Shown one piece after another: positions 1 through 7,418 of a DNA stretch of 11,918 nt (within the stretch, counting starts at the first letter, position 1; each line of letters opens with the position of its first letter). The notes beneath the pieces are model-generated. The model did no database searches, was not told where the DNA came from, and saw only the letters and a list, made by a program, of their open reading frames with translations. The position numbers were made by a program, and so were the translations under genes. Source of the DNA: Acinetobacter sp. (GTDB taxonomy: Bacteria; Pseudomonadota; Gammaproteobacteria; Pseudomonadales; Moraxellaceae); the NCBI GenBank assembly GCA_030152605.1, contig JASLJB010000287.1, forward strand, positions 1 to 11,918, written 5' to 3'.

Positions 1-3000
1 ACACGCAGGTTCGCACCTGATGCAGCAGCATCATTCGCCAACTCACCTTCAATGTTTAAAGTCTCATTGAGTTTCTTGGCCAGTGTATCGCCAGAGTTAC
101 CCGCAAACTTCAAACCGTCATTCAGCGTCGCAACTTCTTCAGTTGTACCATCTGGTTTTTCATACACGATACGTTTGGTCGTGGTGCCATCAGCGCCATT
201 TAGACCAGGTGCACCATCTTTAGCCGTGATTGAAATACCGTCCGTGCCATCTTTACCGTCTTGACCATTTAAACCGATGCTATCGACTTTAATGTCTTGA
301 GATAAGGCAACCGTAACGTCAGTGCCTTCATTCGTGACGTCGATATTCTCGCCACCTTTGAAGTTCACCGTATCACCTGGCTTCACTTGTGTTGCTTTAC
401 CCGTTGAATCTGTCGCAACGGTCCAGCCTTTTTCTGCGCTGTTCTTAACTTCAGTCAACTGATCGACGTTGACCGCGTCTTTACCGTCTTTACCAGCAGC
501 AACGTTCGTGATCACTTTGTTGCCCGCATCAATACCTTTTGCGGTAATGCTCGGACCATCTTTGATCGTCAAACCTGCGTTGTTGATAACCGTGTCACCA
601 ACGGTCACCTGATCAAAGCTAACTTCTTTGGCTGTTGCTACGGTGTAATTATCTGAGCCATCTGGATTGGTCGATTTGGTAACAACAATATTTTCACCTT
701 CAGATACTGTTGTTTTGGACTTCGCAGTTTCACCCTCAATCGCTTCAGCAATCGTGTTGTAGTTGGTATTGTTCGCGACGAAAGGTCCTGTCACATTACC
801 TTCGTCATCTAAAGTCACCGTACCACCGATGATTTCAGTCGTGGTTTGCGCTACATTTCCAAGTACGTTTTGCGTTGCATACAGTTGGCTACCATTAATT
901 GCATCCGTACTGGTTTTGCTAATTTCACCCGCTGCGACATTTTTAATTTGGCGTTCTAAACCATAGGATCCTATCGATAGCTGATCACCTTCAGAGTTTA
1001 CAGTTCCAGCAAAGCCACCAAATTTCAGACCATTGATATTAGCTTCTTTAATAGTAGTCGCTTTAGCATCTGTCTTAGACCCAGCTCCTAGAGCAATCGA
1101 GTTTTCTTTAGAAACATTTGTTCCACTACCTATGGCTAAACCTTTTTGCGCCGTTACCGTTGCAGCAGCACCTAAAGCAAATGAATCAGAACTGGTCCCT
1201 TTAATTTGGGCGTCTTTCCCGATCGCAATACTATTTGCACTATTTTTTTCAACCTGTGTTCCATTACCAATCACAATTGAAAAATCACCAGTTGCTTTGT
1301 TCCCAACTGAGCCTGGGTTTCCACCAATAGAAATTGCACTTCTACCTGTTGCTTCAGCGCGATCACCAATAGCGATAGCCGATCCATCACCAGCTGCTTT
1401 AGTAGATGTCCCGATCGCAATCGCAGAACCCTTATTACCATCAGCAAAAGCAAGAGATCCTATTGCTATTGAGTTTTGAGTTCCACTTGCTGCACTTGTA
1501 CCCACTGTCGCCAATTTACCTAAAGCAATAGATCCATTCGCACTAGGACTCACTATTTTTGCACTATCACCGATTGCAATACTACCAGTACTTTCTTGAG
1601 TAATCGCAGCAGAAGGACCAATCGCGATTCCACCATGATTCTTAGCACCATCGTTATTAAAGTTTCCGCGTACTTTCCCGCCATCATTGACGCTGAAGTA
1701 GTGGACGCCATCGCCACTGCCTGTTCCTGCTAAGGCATTGACCTTATAGGTATTGGTGGCTTTATCAAACTCAACTTTGGTATTTTCACCGTCAGCGATT
1801 TTGATGACTGATGCATCTAACTGATTTTTATTGACTGCATCGGTACCCGCAGTGCCTGGGCCAAGATTGGTGATCGTTTTACCACCCATGTTGATGCCGC
1901 CAGCGTTAATCACTGGGCCACCATTGTTGATGGTGAGTGAGTTGGCTGTCAGATCGTCTGAAGTCGCAACAGTATAAATAGAATGACCCGTAACTGGATC
2001 AACTGATGGTGTGACATCAATATTGTTACCCGCTTTTACTTCTGTTTTGGCAGCAGCTGCAGCTTTAGTCAACTGTTCTACGTTCACAGCATCTCTATCA
2101 TCTGTACCCGCAGCCACATTGGTGATCTTATTACCAGCAACATCAACCTTGGTTTTGGTGAAGCTTGGACCATTGTTTACGGTAATACCATTGGTATTCA
2201 TTACCGTATCACCTGTGGCCACAGAGGTCAGACCTTTTAACTCTTTTGCAAGGTCAAAGGTCAAGTTGCCATCTGTCTGGCCAACGACAACGTTGCCATC
2301 TGTATTGGCAAAATCAACCACCGCTTGCTCGCCAACAGCATGTTTTTTGGCGCCTTTATTGGTACTTACATTCCAGCCTGACATACCGCCATCAGCCGCT
2401 TCAGCGCTCACAGTATAGGTATTGGTTTTATCATTAAAACTGACCTTGGTATTGGCGCCAGCCTCAACTTTGGTCTTTGCCGCATTCAACTGATCAAGGT
2501 TGACTGCATCGGTACCCGCAGTGCCTGGGCCAAGATTGGTGATCGTTTTACCACCCATGTTGATGCCGCCAGCGTTAATGGTTGGACCACCCGTGATGCT
2601 CACGCTATCAAAGCTGACGTCTTTGGCAGTAGCAACGGTATAAATACTTTGACCTTTGCTCCCCGTACCTTTAGTGACTTTAATATTCGCGCCTTCATTA
2701 ACTTCAGGAGCCTCACCACCGCCAGCGGAACTAGCGACTGCTTTCAACTGAGCAACTGTCACCGCATCGCTATCTGCCGCACCATCAGCGAGATTTTGGA
2801 TTCTACGTTTTTCACTTGATGAACCGACAGAGACGACTCCACTTACACTACTGAGTGCTTGATTGGTGAGATAGCCCTGACCTACTGCTGCTGTTGTCGT
2901 AGCTTTTGAACCTAATGCAACACTATTAGCTAGCGTAGCACTAGCTCTAGGACCAAGTGCTACAGCTCTAGATTTCGTTGCGGACGATCCCTCACCAATA

Positions 3001-3758
3001 GCAATGGCCTCTAGCCCACTTACATAAACATCATTACCAATACCCACTGAAAGATCACTATTAATTTCACTGGAATTACCAAGTAAAAAACTTGCATTTG
3101 ATTGAAGTACAGAATTTATTCCTATCGCTACGCTAAAATCTCCCTGAACTGTGTTTGAACCTATTGCCGTTGACGAATCACCCGTAATATAGTTTTCCGC
3201 ACCCAAAGCTAGTGACCAGCTGCCTTCAACTACATTTCGCTCACCAACGATGCCTGAAGAATGTCCATCTATATAATTGGAATTCCCTAAAATAACAGAA
3301 GCGCCATTTACCTCCCCACTTGGACGTATTCTCCTCACAGCATTAGAATTTTGCCCAATAACGACAGAACCATGTTGAAGAGCGCTAGCAGATCTACCTA
3401 TGGCAATAGAACCTATATCATCAGCCATTTTTCTCCGATTAGTTGGAATATTTAAATTAAAATATTCTCGTCTCTGAGCAACTTCATCTGAAGCCGTAGC
3501 ATTTGTCCCTAATTTAATGCCTTCGCCTGTTCCAATAACCTGAACAGTCTTCACCGCCATCGCCATTGAAGACATTAACACGGTCGGTATAAAGACCGCT
3601 GCCAGCATCAGCGCTTTGGTCTTGGTTTCACTTTTTGATTTTACGCCGCCAACAACTGAAGACGGTTGTGAAGATTTTGTTTTGGATTTAACAATCTCCG
3701 ACACCGCCACCCACGCCCCAAGCGAGGCATTCCAAATCACCCGATAAACTTTATTCAT
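1..3758 (-). CDS. Trimeric autotransporter adhesin (Ata/YadA-like), 3' end beyond window
   Basis: This is a surface fibre protein of the type Vc (trimeric autotransporter) class. Such proteins mediate attachment and biofilm formation and are anchored in the outer membrane by a C-terminal YadA barrel, which lies outside this window. The frame is open for 1252 codons from the ATG at 3758. Residues 1-25 match the extended signal peptide region (MNKVYRVIWN, GAWVAVSE). A hydrophobic segment follows and ends at a likely AMA cleavage site near residue 68. Residues 117-288 and 708-893 are two head domains built from S-x-A-I-G repeats. Neck motifs of the DAVxxxQL type occur near residues 331, 417, 556, 640, 952 and 1094. 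GW segments at 461 and 1111 resemble Trp-ring elements. No cysteine and no RGD was seen. An AGG about six bases before the ATG is the likely ribosome site. The family call is secure; the ligand is unknown. Confidence 0.95.
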   Translation of the reverse strand, partial: MNKVYRVIWNASLGAWVAVSEIVKSKTKSSQPSSVVGGVKSKSETKTKALMLAAVFIPTVLMSSMAMAVKTVQVIGTGEGIKLGTNATASDEVAQRREYFNLNIPTNRRKMADDIGSIAIGRSASALQHGSVVIGQNSNAVRRIRPSGEVNGASVILGNSNYIDGHSSGIVGERNVVEGSWSLALGAENYITGDSSTAIGSNTVQGDFSVAIGINSVLQSNASFLLGNSSEINSDLSVGIGNDVYVSGLEAIAIGEGSSATKSRAVALGPRASATLANSVALGSKATTTAAVGQGYLTNQALSSVSGVVSVGSSSEKRRIQNLADGAADSDAVTVAQLKAVASSAGGGEAPEVNEGANIKVTKGTGSKGQSIYTVATAKDVSFDSVSITGGPTINAGGINMGGKTITNLGPGTAGTDAVNLDQLNAAKTKVEAGANTKVSFNDKTNTYTVSAEAADGGMSGWNVSTNKGAKKHAVGEQAVVDFANTDGNVVVGQTDGNLTFDLAKELKGLTSVATGDTVMNTNGITVNNGPSFTKTKVDVAGNKITNVAAGTDDRDAVNVEQLTKAAAAAKTEVKAGNNIDVTPSVDPVTGHSIYTVATSDDLTANSLTINNGGPVINAGGINMGGKTITNLGPGTAGTDAVNKNQLDASVIKIADGENTKVEFDKATNTYKVNALAGTGSGDGVHYFSVNDGGKVRGNFNNDGAKNHGGIAIGPSAAITQESTGSIAIGDSAKIVSPSANGSIALGKLATVGTSAASGTQNSIAIGSLAFADGNKGSAIAIGTSTKAAGDGSAIAIGDRAEATGRSAISIGGNPGSVGNKATGDFSIVIGNGTQVEKNSANSIAIGKDAQIKGTSSDSFALGAAATVTAQKGLAIGSGTNVSKENSIALGAGSKTDAKATTIKEANINGLKFGGFAGTVNSEGDQLSIGSYGLERQIKNVAAGEISKTSTDAINGSQLYATQNVLGNVAQTTTEIIGGTVTLDDEGNVTGPFVANNTNYNTIAEAIEGETAKSKTTVSEGENIVVTKSTNPDGSDNYTVATAKEVSFDQVTVGDTVINNAGLTIKDGPSITAKGIDAGNKVITNVAAGKDGKDAVNVDQLTEVKNSAEKGWTVATDSTGKATQVKPGDTVNFKGGENIDVTNEGTDVTVALSQDIKVDSIGLNGQDGKDGTDGISITAKDGAPGLNGADGTTTKRIVYEKPDGTTEEVATLNDGLKFAGNSGDTLAKKLNETLNIEGELANDAAASGANLR
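1080..1637 (-). other. Adhesin head domain 2 (regular YadA-like repeats)
   Basis: Residues 708-893 hold about twelve further head repeats, most of them close to the consensus (IAIG, SIAIG, SIALG). A segment GDGVHYFSVND at residues 682-692 introduces this second head. A long neck follows (about 927-958, GLERQIKNVAAG then DAINGSQLY). An internal second head separated from the tip by stalk is known in long trimeric autotransporters. Confidence 0.8.
1831..1910. repeat. 80-bp perfect direct repeat, copy A
   Basis: This stretch is identical, base for base, to 2500-2579. It encodes a stalk-to-neck segment (INAGGINMGG, then TITNLGPGTAGTDAVN) around residues 617-643 of the adhesin. The copies are 669 bases apart, exactly 223 codons, so recombination between them would keep the frame. 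Confidence 0.95.
2500..2579. repeat. 80-bp perfect direct repeat, copy B
   Basis: This is the second copy of the repeat at 1831-1910. It encodes the same stalk segment around residues 394-420 of the adhesin. Flanking bases differ on both sides, so the identity ends sharply. Confidence 0.95.
2895..3410 (-). other. Adhesin head domain 1 (degenerate YadA-like repeats)
   Basis: About twelve repeats of 12-16 residues, each centred on a pattern like S-x-A-I-G, span residues 117-288. Many are degenerate, for example SVVIG, SVILG, SGIVG and SFLLG; the last two, AVALG and SVALG, are regular. These repeats form left-handed beta-roll heads in YadA-type proteins. A neck follows at about residues 310-338 (RRIQNLADG, DAVTVAQL). 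Confidence 0.8.
3555..3758 (-). other. Extended signal peptide (ESPR plus Sec signal) of the adhesin
   Basis: The first 68 residues start with the conserved extended signal peptide region (residues 1-25, with VYRVIWN and GAWVAVSE). A Ser/Lys/Thr-rich linker follows (residues 26-48), then a hydrophobic core (about 49-62) and an AMA cleavage motif. In known autotransporters such extensions slow inner-membrane export and keep the passenger from misfolding. The cleavage point is inferred. Confidence 0.85.
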
Positions 3759-3780
3759 AATTAACCTATTGTGAAGTAAG

Positions 3781-3798
3781 TCTCTTTTATTGAAGAGA
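3781..3798 (-). other. Small hairpin in the presumed adhesin leader
   Basis: TCTCTT (3781-3786) and AAGAGA (3793-3798) form a perfect six-base inverted repeat with a six-base loop. It lies between the possible promoter and the ribosome site of the adhesin gene. A role in translation or mRNA stability is only a guess. Confidence 0.4.
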
Positions 3799-3816
3799 TC
3801 GATAATTGCGTAGTTG

Positions 3817-3844
3817 ATACTATCTTCTTAATTGTTTTAATCAA
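3817..3844 (-). promoter_or_regulatory. Possible sigma70 promoter of the adhesin gene
   Basis: On the minus strand, TTGATT (3844-3839) and TAGTAT (3822-3817) are separated by 16 bases, with four of six consensus matches each. Transcription would begin near 3810, giving a leader of about 50 bases. The surrounding DNA is very AT-rich, so a chance match is quite possible. Confidence 0.3.
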
Positions 3845-4351
3845 TTTTTCTTCAATAAAATCAATGTGTTCTAAACTTATGCATTAAATTATTCAATCAA
3901 AATTCATGTCGGAAATATTCTGAACATCTATTTTATTTATCGCTGATTTACATATGCGGTTTTAATTTAACCAATCAATTCAACCCAGTATTCCATATGC
4001 AAATTTTAGCTTAAAAACACCACAGAAATAATAATTTTACCTTTATATTACAACAGCTTATAATACAAATTTCGATTAAATTGCCCCACAAAACAAAACG
4101 TGATTTATATTTTATTTTTTTAATTTAATTTGATATACATCACTTCTTATGGTTTTTAAACCTGCCTAAATATCTAGCTTTTGAACACTGCATTCACGAA
4201 ACAAAAATTAAACACAATTGACATGCCCATATATATATGCATGCATAATTTTCAGATGTATCTGCTGAGTATCGGATCATCTGGTCTGGTCAAGACCACA
4301 ACATATAAGTCGCTAGAAAGCTTTGATTTAATAGTTTAAATGCCGATATAA

Positions 4352-4392
4352 CATCAATGAGATCGACTGAGCAGGATCAGCGCTCATCGATG
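4352..4392. other. Two mutually exclusive hairpins in the intergenic region
   Basis: Stem 1 pairs 4362-4372 with 4382-4391: ATCGA and TGAGC pair with GCTCA and TCGAT, ten pairs with a single bulged base at 4367. Stem 2 pairs 4352-4361 (CATCAATGAG) with 4383-4392 (CTCATCGATG) with nine of ten matches. Both use the same right arm, so only one can form at a time. No poly-U run follows on either strand, so this is not a standard terminator. The function is unknown; it could be an operator or a leader RNA element. Confidence 0.4.
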
Positions 4393-4693
4393 TAAACTGT
4401 TCTGGCTCAGCTTGACTTTGGCTTTGATTCAGCCGCTTAAATGCAGTAAATTTTATTTGTAATTTGCATAATTTGACATCCAACACATGATCCGCTATGT
4501 AAATCAAAAAAAAACTGTAATATCAGTCAAGTATTATCTAAAAACCCCCAAACTCACCTAAATTTTGACTTCAAAAGGCCAAACCCCAGATTTAAGCGCT
4601 TATGTATGATTTATTTTTTTAATTCAAAATGATATTTAAGTCAGCAGCAACAAGCTTCCTCAATGCAGATTTCAAGACAAATTCATCCTCAAT

Positions 4694-5863
4694 CTAAATC
4701 CGATATAGATCGATATAACTGATTTTACTGCGATCAAACGCTTGATTTGGCTGATCTTCAAAACGATGCAAAGCATGTTTGGCTTGGATGATTTCCGCTT
4801 GGGCTAACGGCAGCACACTGCGTCTGGGATCATGCTCAACCAAACTCAAACTCAATACCCGATGACCACGGCGCTTAGTCTGGGTCAAGGCATGCTGCAA
4901 CATATAAGCAAATAGTTGATCCTGCTCGGGTGCACATAGAGGACTGTGCATGACCAAATAATCAAAACAGGTCTGGCTTTTCGGAAGTTGAATTCCCCCG
5001 CGCCACGTGGCATAGAGATTATAAAATGGGCGTAACAGCAACATCCTCGGCTGATACTTGAGTACCCGTACTTGTTTGAAAGGCTTGGGATGACCGAGTC
5101 CATACAGTCCCACGATCTGATCATGCTGATCTCGTAATACATAAAAATCTTCGAGTCTCAGCCCGCGCCAATACGGCTGTTGTTGTCGCAATCCACTTAA
5201 ATCATCCTGCGGTAAAAAATTATAATAGCGCTGCATCTGCTGCAAAAACGCTTTTAGCTCAGGGATTTGTGCGACTTGCAGCACTTCAACGCGATAGTTC
5301 CGTTCAGCACGGTGTCGTTTCAGTCGGCTGATGCTATAGGTATAAACCTGATCATAAATTTCGGGCTTAAAGTAGTCTGGGCGCTCAACATGAAAGATAT
5401 CCTGAGCCAATTGATTGTCCGTGAGAATGATACTTTGATACAGCGTGTCGATTGGATACTGAGTGCTCAGATAGTCCATGATCAAACGCATCGACTTCTT
5501 GCCACGTAAGGCTTTGGAAAACCTCAGATCACACAGATAACAGACCTGCTGTAGTTGCTGATCGATATAACAACGCTTCCACACCATCAGCATCATGCCC
5601 AACACCCGTTGTGGCTGTTCTGGCGCAGCGATCACCACACACTGCGCCTCAGGACTTTGCACTTGGATCGCTTGCAAATAACTCGGATAACGCTCAAAGG
5701 AGAGTAACATGCCATTGCTCGGCATCACTTCTTTGATCAACTCAGTTAATTGCGCATCATCTTCAGAGGTGGCCAAACGCAGATAGATCTCTGCACTGTG
5801 CGGCGATCGAAACACATCCGTTGCTGTCTGTGCAGCATGGATTGGGGGGGCGATCAGCTGCAT
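4694..5863 (-). CDS. GNAT-like protein, double-length, third gene of GH3 operon
   Basis: This is a 389-residue cytoplasmic protein with no signal peptide or membrane segment. Residues 25-180 look like a GNAT acyltransferase fold. A strand-like CYLCDLRF at 108-115 leads into ALRGKKSMRLIMDYL at 118-132, which fits the acyl-CoA pyrophosphate-binding loop and helix. Residues about 188-389 contain another GNAT-like pattern (FYVLRDQHDQIVGLYGL, 240-256) but no clear CoA-binding loop, so the second half may be a degenerate GNAT unit. The start at 5863 is one base after the GH3 stop codon, which implies translational coupling. A run of seven C bases sits in codons 5-7. The substrate is unknown; the neighbour suggests transfer to or from an activated acyl product. 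The reading frame is secure and the fold moderately so. Confidence 0.8.
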   Translation of the reverse strand: MQLIAPPIHAAQTATDVFRSPHSAEIYLRLATSEDDAQLTELIKEVMPSNGMLLSFERYPSYLQAIQVQSPEAQCVVIAAPEQPQRVLGMMLMVWKRCYIDQQLQQVCYLCDLRFSKALRGKKSMRLIMDYLSTQYPIDTLYQSIILTDNQLAQDIFHVERPDYFKPEIYDQVYTYSISRLKRHRAERNYRVEVLQVAQIPELKAFLQQMQRYYNFLPQDDLSGLRQQQPYWRGLRLEDFYVLRDQHDQIVGLYGLGHPKPFKQVRVLKYQPRMLLLRPFYNLYATWRGGIQLPKSQTCFDYLVMHSPLCAPEQDQLFAYMLQHALTQTKRRGHRVLSLSLVEHDPRRSVLPLAQAEIIQAKHALHRFEDQPNQAFDRSKISYIDLYRI

Positions 5864-5864
5864 C

Positions 5865-7418
5865 TTAGTTCACCACAGCAAAGCATTTGTTCATCTTTTT
5901 GAGCGGTTCAGGTTTGATATTGCCCTCGATCATGCCGTTGTGCATGGCAAGTCGTTTGTAATAATCCCAAGCATCTTCGACATGTATCACCTCGGCCTGA
6001 TCCAACTGCCCCAAATCACGCGCCAACTCATAATGAAAATTGCGCTTTAACAGCTGATCTAATTGCTCTGCACTCGGTTGTTGTTGCTGCTCACCATCAC
6101 TGAGTAAAATATAATGTGGTTTTTTATCAGGACTGCGCTCAATACCCAGTAAGCTGATCGGTCGATAATTCACATCCTCAAATTCAGTCAGCACCTGAGT
6201 CGCGGTCAGATGATCCATTTTCTCCCCGACCAGATCCACCGTCATCTTACGTCCTAGAAAACGAAAGCACGGTACTTTACCCACAAATCCAGTCACCTCA
6301 AGCTCATCATCAATCACATAGCGTAGTAGCCCTGCACCGGTACTGATCACCGGACTGACGATATCTCCCAATTGTAACTGCCATGCGGGAACCACGCGCT
6401 CGCCATCGGCTGTTAAAAACTCGTAAAAATGTGCTTGGTACATCAAGGGAAACTGCTGTTGAAATGGAATCGTCACCACACCTTCAGTGGCCCACAAGCC
6501 CTTACCTTCAAATGCCACATGCGGCAGTTTTTGGCGTAACTTCTCTGCCCAATGGCTGGCACTGGCGGTATCCCAACTGGAAAGCAAACATAGTTTCGGC
6601 CACAAGCTTCGCCATGCATGCACTTGGCTCAGATTCAACTGTTCAAATACATGCGCACGCTGTTTCGACTTGGGTGCTTTGAGATGGGCCAAACCCGCAC
6701 AGCCCCATTCCCCCGTCAGCAGCACCTCAGTAATCTGCTCTTGCTGCTGCTCAATGATCTCCAGCAACTGCAGCGCAAAGGTCGGACTCCAGACCGAGAT
6801 CATGCCCAAGTGCGCATCACTGACCAGATAGACTGCGGTGGCAAACATTGCAGCGTCGGCCGTTTCTGCAAATGCAACATCATTCGGTACCGCCTGAGTG
6901 ACTTTAGACATCAGACGTTTGGAAAAACTGAGTAAGGCACTGTCGTCATTCAGGTTGGCGTTTTCGATCAGCTTACGCTGGCTTTCTGGCAACCAGGAAA
7001 TTGACCAATAATGCGAAGAGCATCGCAGCCCTGGATGCATCTGATACAGACTGTTGAGCCATAAACCAATGGCTTGATCCAGCTCTTTTAAAAACACCGC
7101 AGTATAGGGAATAAATTTCAGTGCCTCACTGGAGCCACTGGTGGGTTGAAAGCGTAAGATCGGCAGCTGCGCCAATGGGTTTTCACCACTTTGACGTGCA
7201 TACTCGATCTGATCACGCCAGTCCGCATAGCGGGTCAGCGGATAGCGCGCCGCAAACTGTTCATAGCTTAGGTCTTGTTGTTGCAAACTTTGCATCAAGC
7301 TGGAGAGCTTATCGCGTTGCACATGCTCCAACTGCTGGGTATGGCGGCGAAATTTGTTGCTGGCAGCTTTGGAGGATTGTTGCATGACCCAATGTGCAGC
7401 AGAAGTGATCAGATTCAT
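5865..7418 (-). CDS. GH3-family acyl-adenylating enzyme (GH3 auxin-responsive promoter family)
   Basis: The 517-residue length is near that of bacterial GH3 proteins, somewhat shorter than plant GH3 (about 600). GH3 enzymes belong to the ANL adenylation fold. They activate a carboxylic acid with ATP and, where characterised, join it to an amino acid. The three nucleotide motifs are visible: TSGSSEALKFIP at 93-104 (P-loop-like motif), GLWATEGV at 307-314, and VISTGAGLLRY with DDELEVTGF at 357-378. FLGRKMTVDLVGEKM at 387-401 is the typical hinge into the C-terminal subdomain. No signal peptide was seen, so it is cytoplasmic. The ATG at 7418 overlaps the stop of the upstream GNAT gene as TAATG, and the downstream GNAT gene begins one base after its TAA. 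Bacterial substrates are mostly unknown and cannot be read from the sequence. Confidence 0.9.
   Translation of the reverse strand: MNLITSAAHWVMQQSSKAASNKFRRHTQQLEHVQRDKLSSLMQSLQQQDLSYEQFAARYPLTRYADWRDQIEYARQSGENPLAQLPILRFQPTSGSSEALKFIPYTAVFLKELDQAIGLWLNSLYQMHPGLRCSSHYWSISWLPESQRKLIENANLNDDSALLSFSKRLMSKVTQAVPNDVAFAETADAAMFATAVYLVSDAHLGMISVWSPTFALQLLEIIEQQQEQITEVLLTGEWGCAGLAHLKAPKSKQRAHVFEQLNLSQVHAWRSLWPKLCLLSSWDTASASHWAEKLRQKLPHVAFEGKGLWATEGVVTIPFQQQFPLMYQAHFYEFLTADGERVVPAWQLQLGDIVSPVISTGAGLLRYVIDDELEVTGFVGKVPCFRFLGRKMTVDLVGEKMDHLTATQVLTEFEDVNYRPISLLGIERSPDKKPHYILLSDGEQQQQPSAEQLDQLLKRNFHYELARDLGQLDQAEVIHVEDAWDYYKRLAMHNGMIEGNIKPEPLKKMNKCFAVVN

Larger units (their letters stand above)
3759..4693. 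other. Long AT-rich intergenic region upstream of the adhesin
   Basis: No convincing coding sequence was found in these 935 bases on either strand. The region is markedly AT-rich with long A and T runs, except for a more GC-balanced island at about 4260-4445 that carries inverted repeats. A 12-base perfect palindrome, TATGCATGCATA, lies at 4236-4247, and TGGTC/GACCA arms lie at 4282-4298. The region presumably holds the regulatory DNA of the adhesin. AT-rich upstream DNA of surface-protein genes is a common H-NS target; that is inference here. No strong terminator for the upstream operon was seen. Confidence 0.6.

Noticed and set aside
1033..1479. Plus-strand open frame of 148 codons opposite the adhesin, and similar ones at 2011-2418 and 52-264
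   Set aside because: They mirror the repetitive, low-complexity adhesin coding frame and show no ribosome site or known domain.
1831..2579. CRISPR-like or mobile repeat pair
   Set aside because: There are only two copies, both coding and in frame with the adhesin; they are stalk modules.
4036..4064. Plus-strand promoter-like TTTACC and TATAAT with 17-base spacing
   Set aside because: No plus-strand gene follows, and such matches are expected by chance in DNA this AT-rich.
4473..4501. Plus-strand TTGACA followed after 17 bases by TATGTA
   Set aside because: The -10 matches poorly and nothing downstream on that strand looks like a gene or RNA.
4506..4527. Possible terminator of the GH3 operon: ACTG/CAGT arms beside nine A
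   Set aside because: The stem has only four pairs and lies about 170 bases past the last stop codon; it is too weak to call.
3759..4693. Decayed gene in the long spacer
   Set aside because: No stretch resembling a protein family was recognised in any frame; stop codons are frequent throughout.
6383..6935. Three overlapping plus-strand frames opposite the GH3 gene
   Set aside because: They overlap one another and the intact GH3 gene, with no ribosome sites or recognisable domains.
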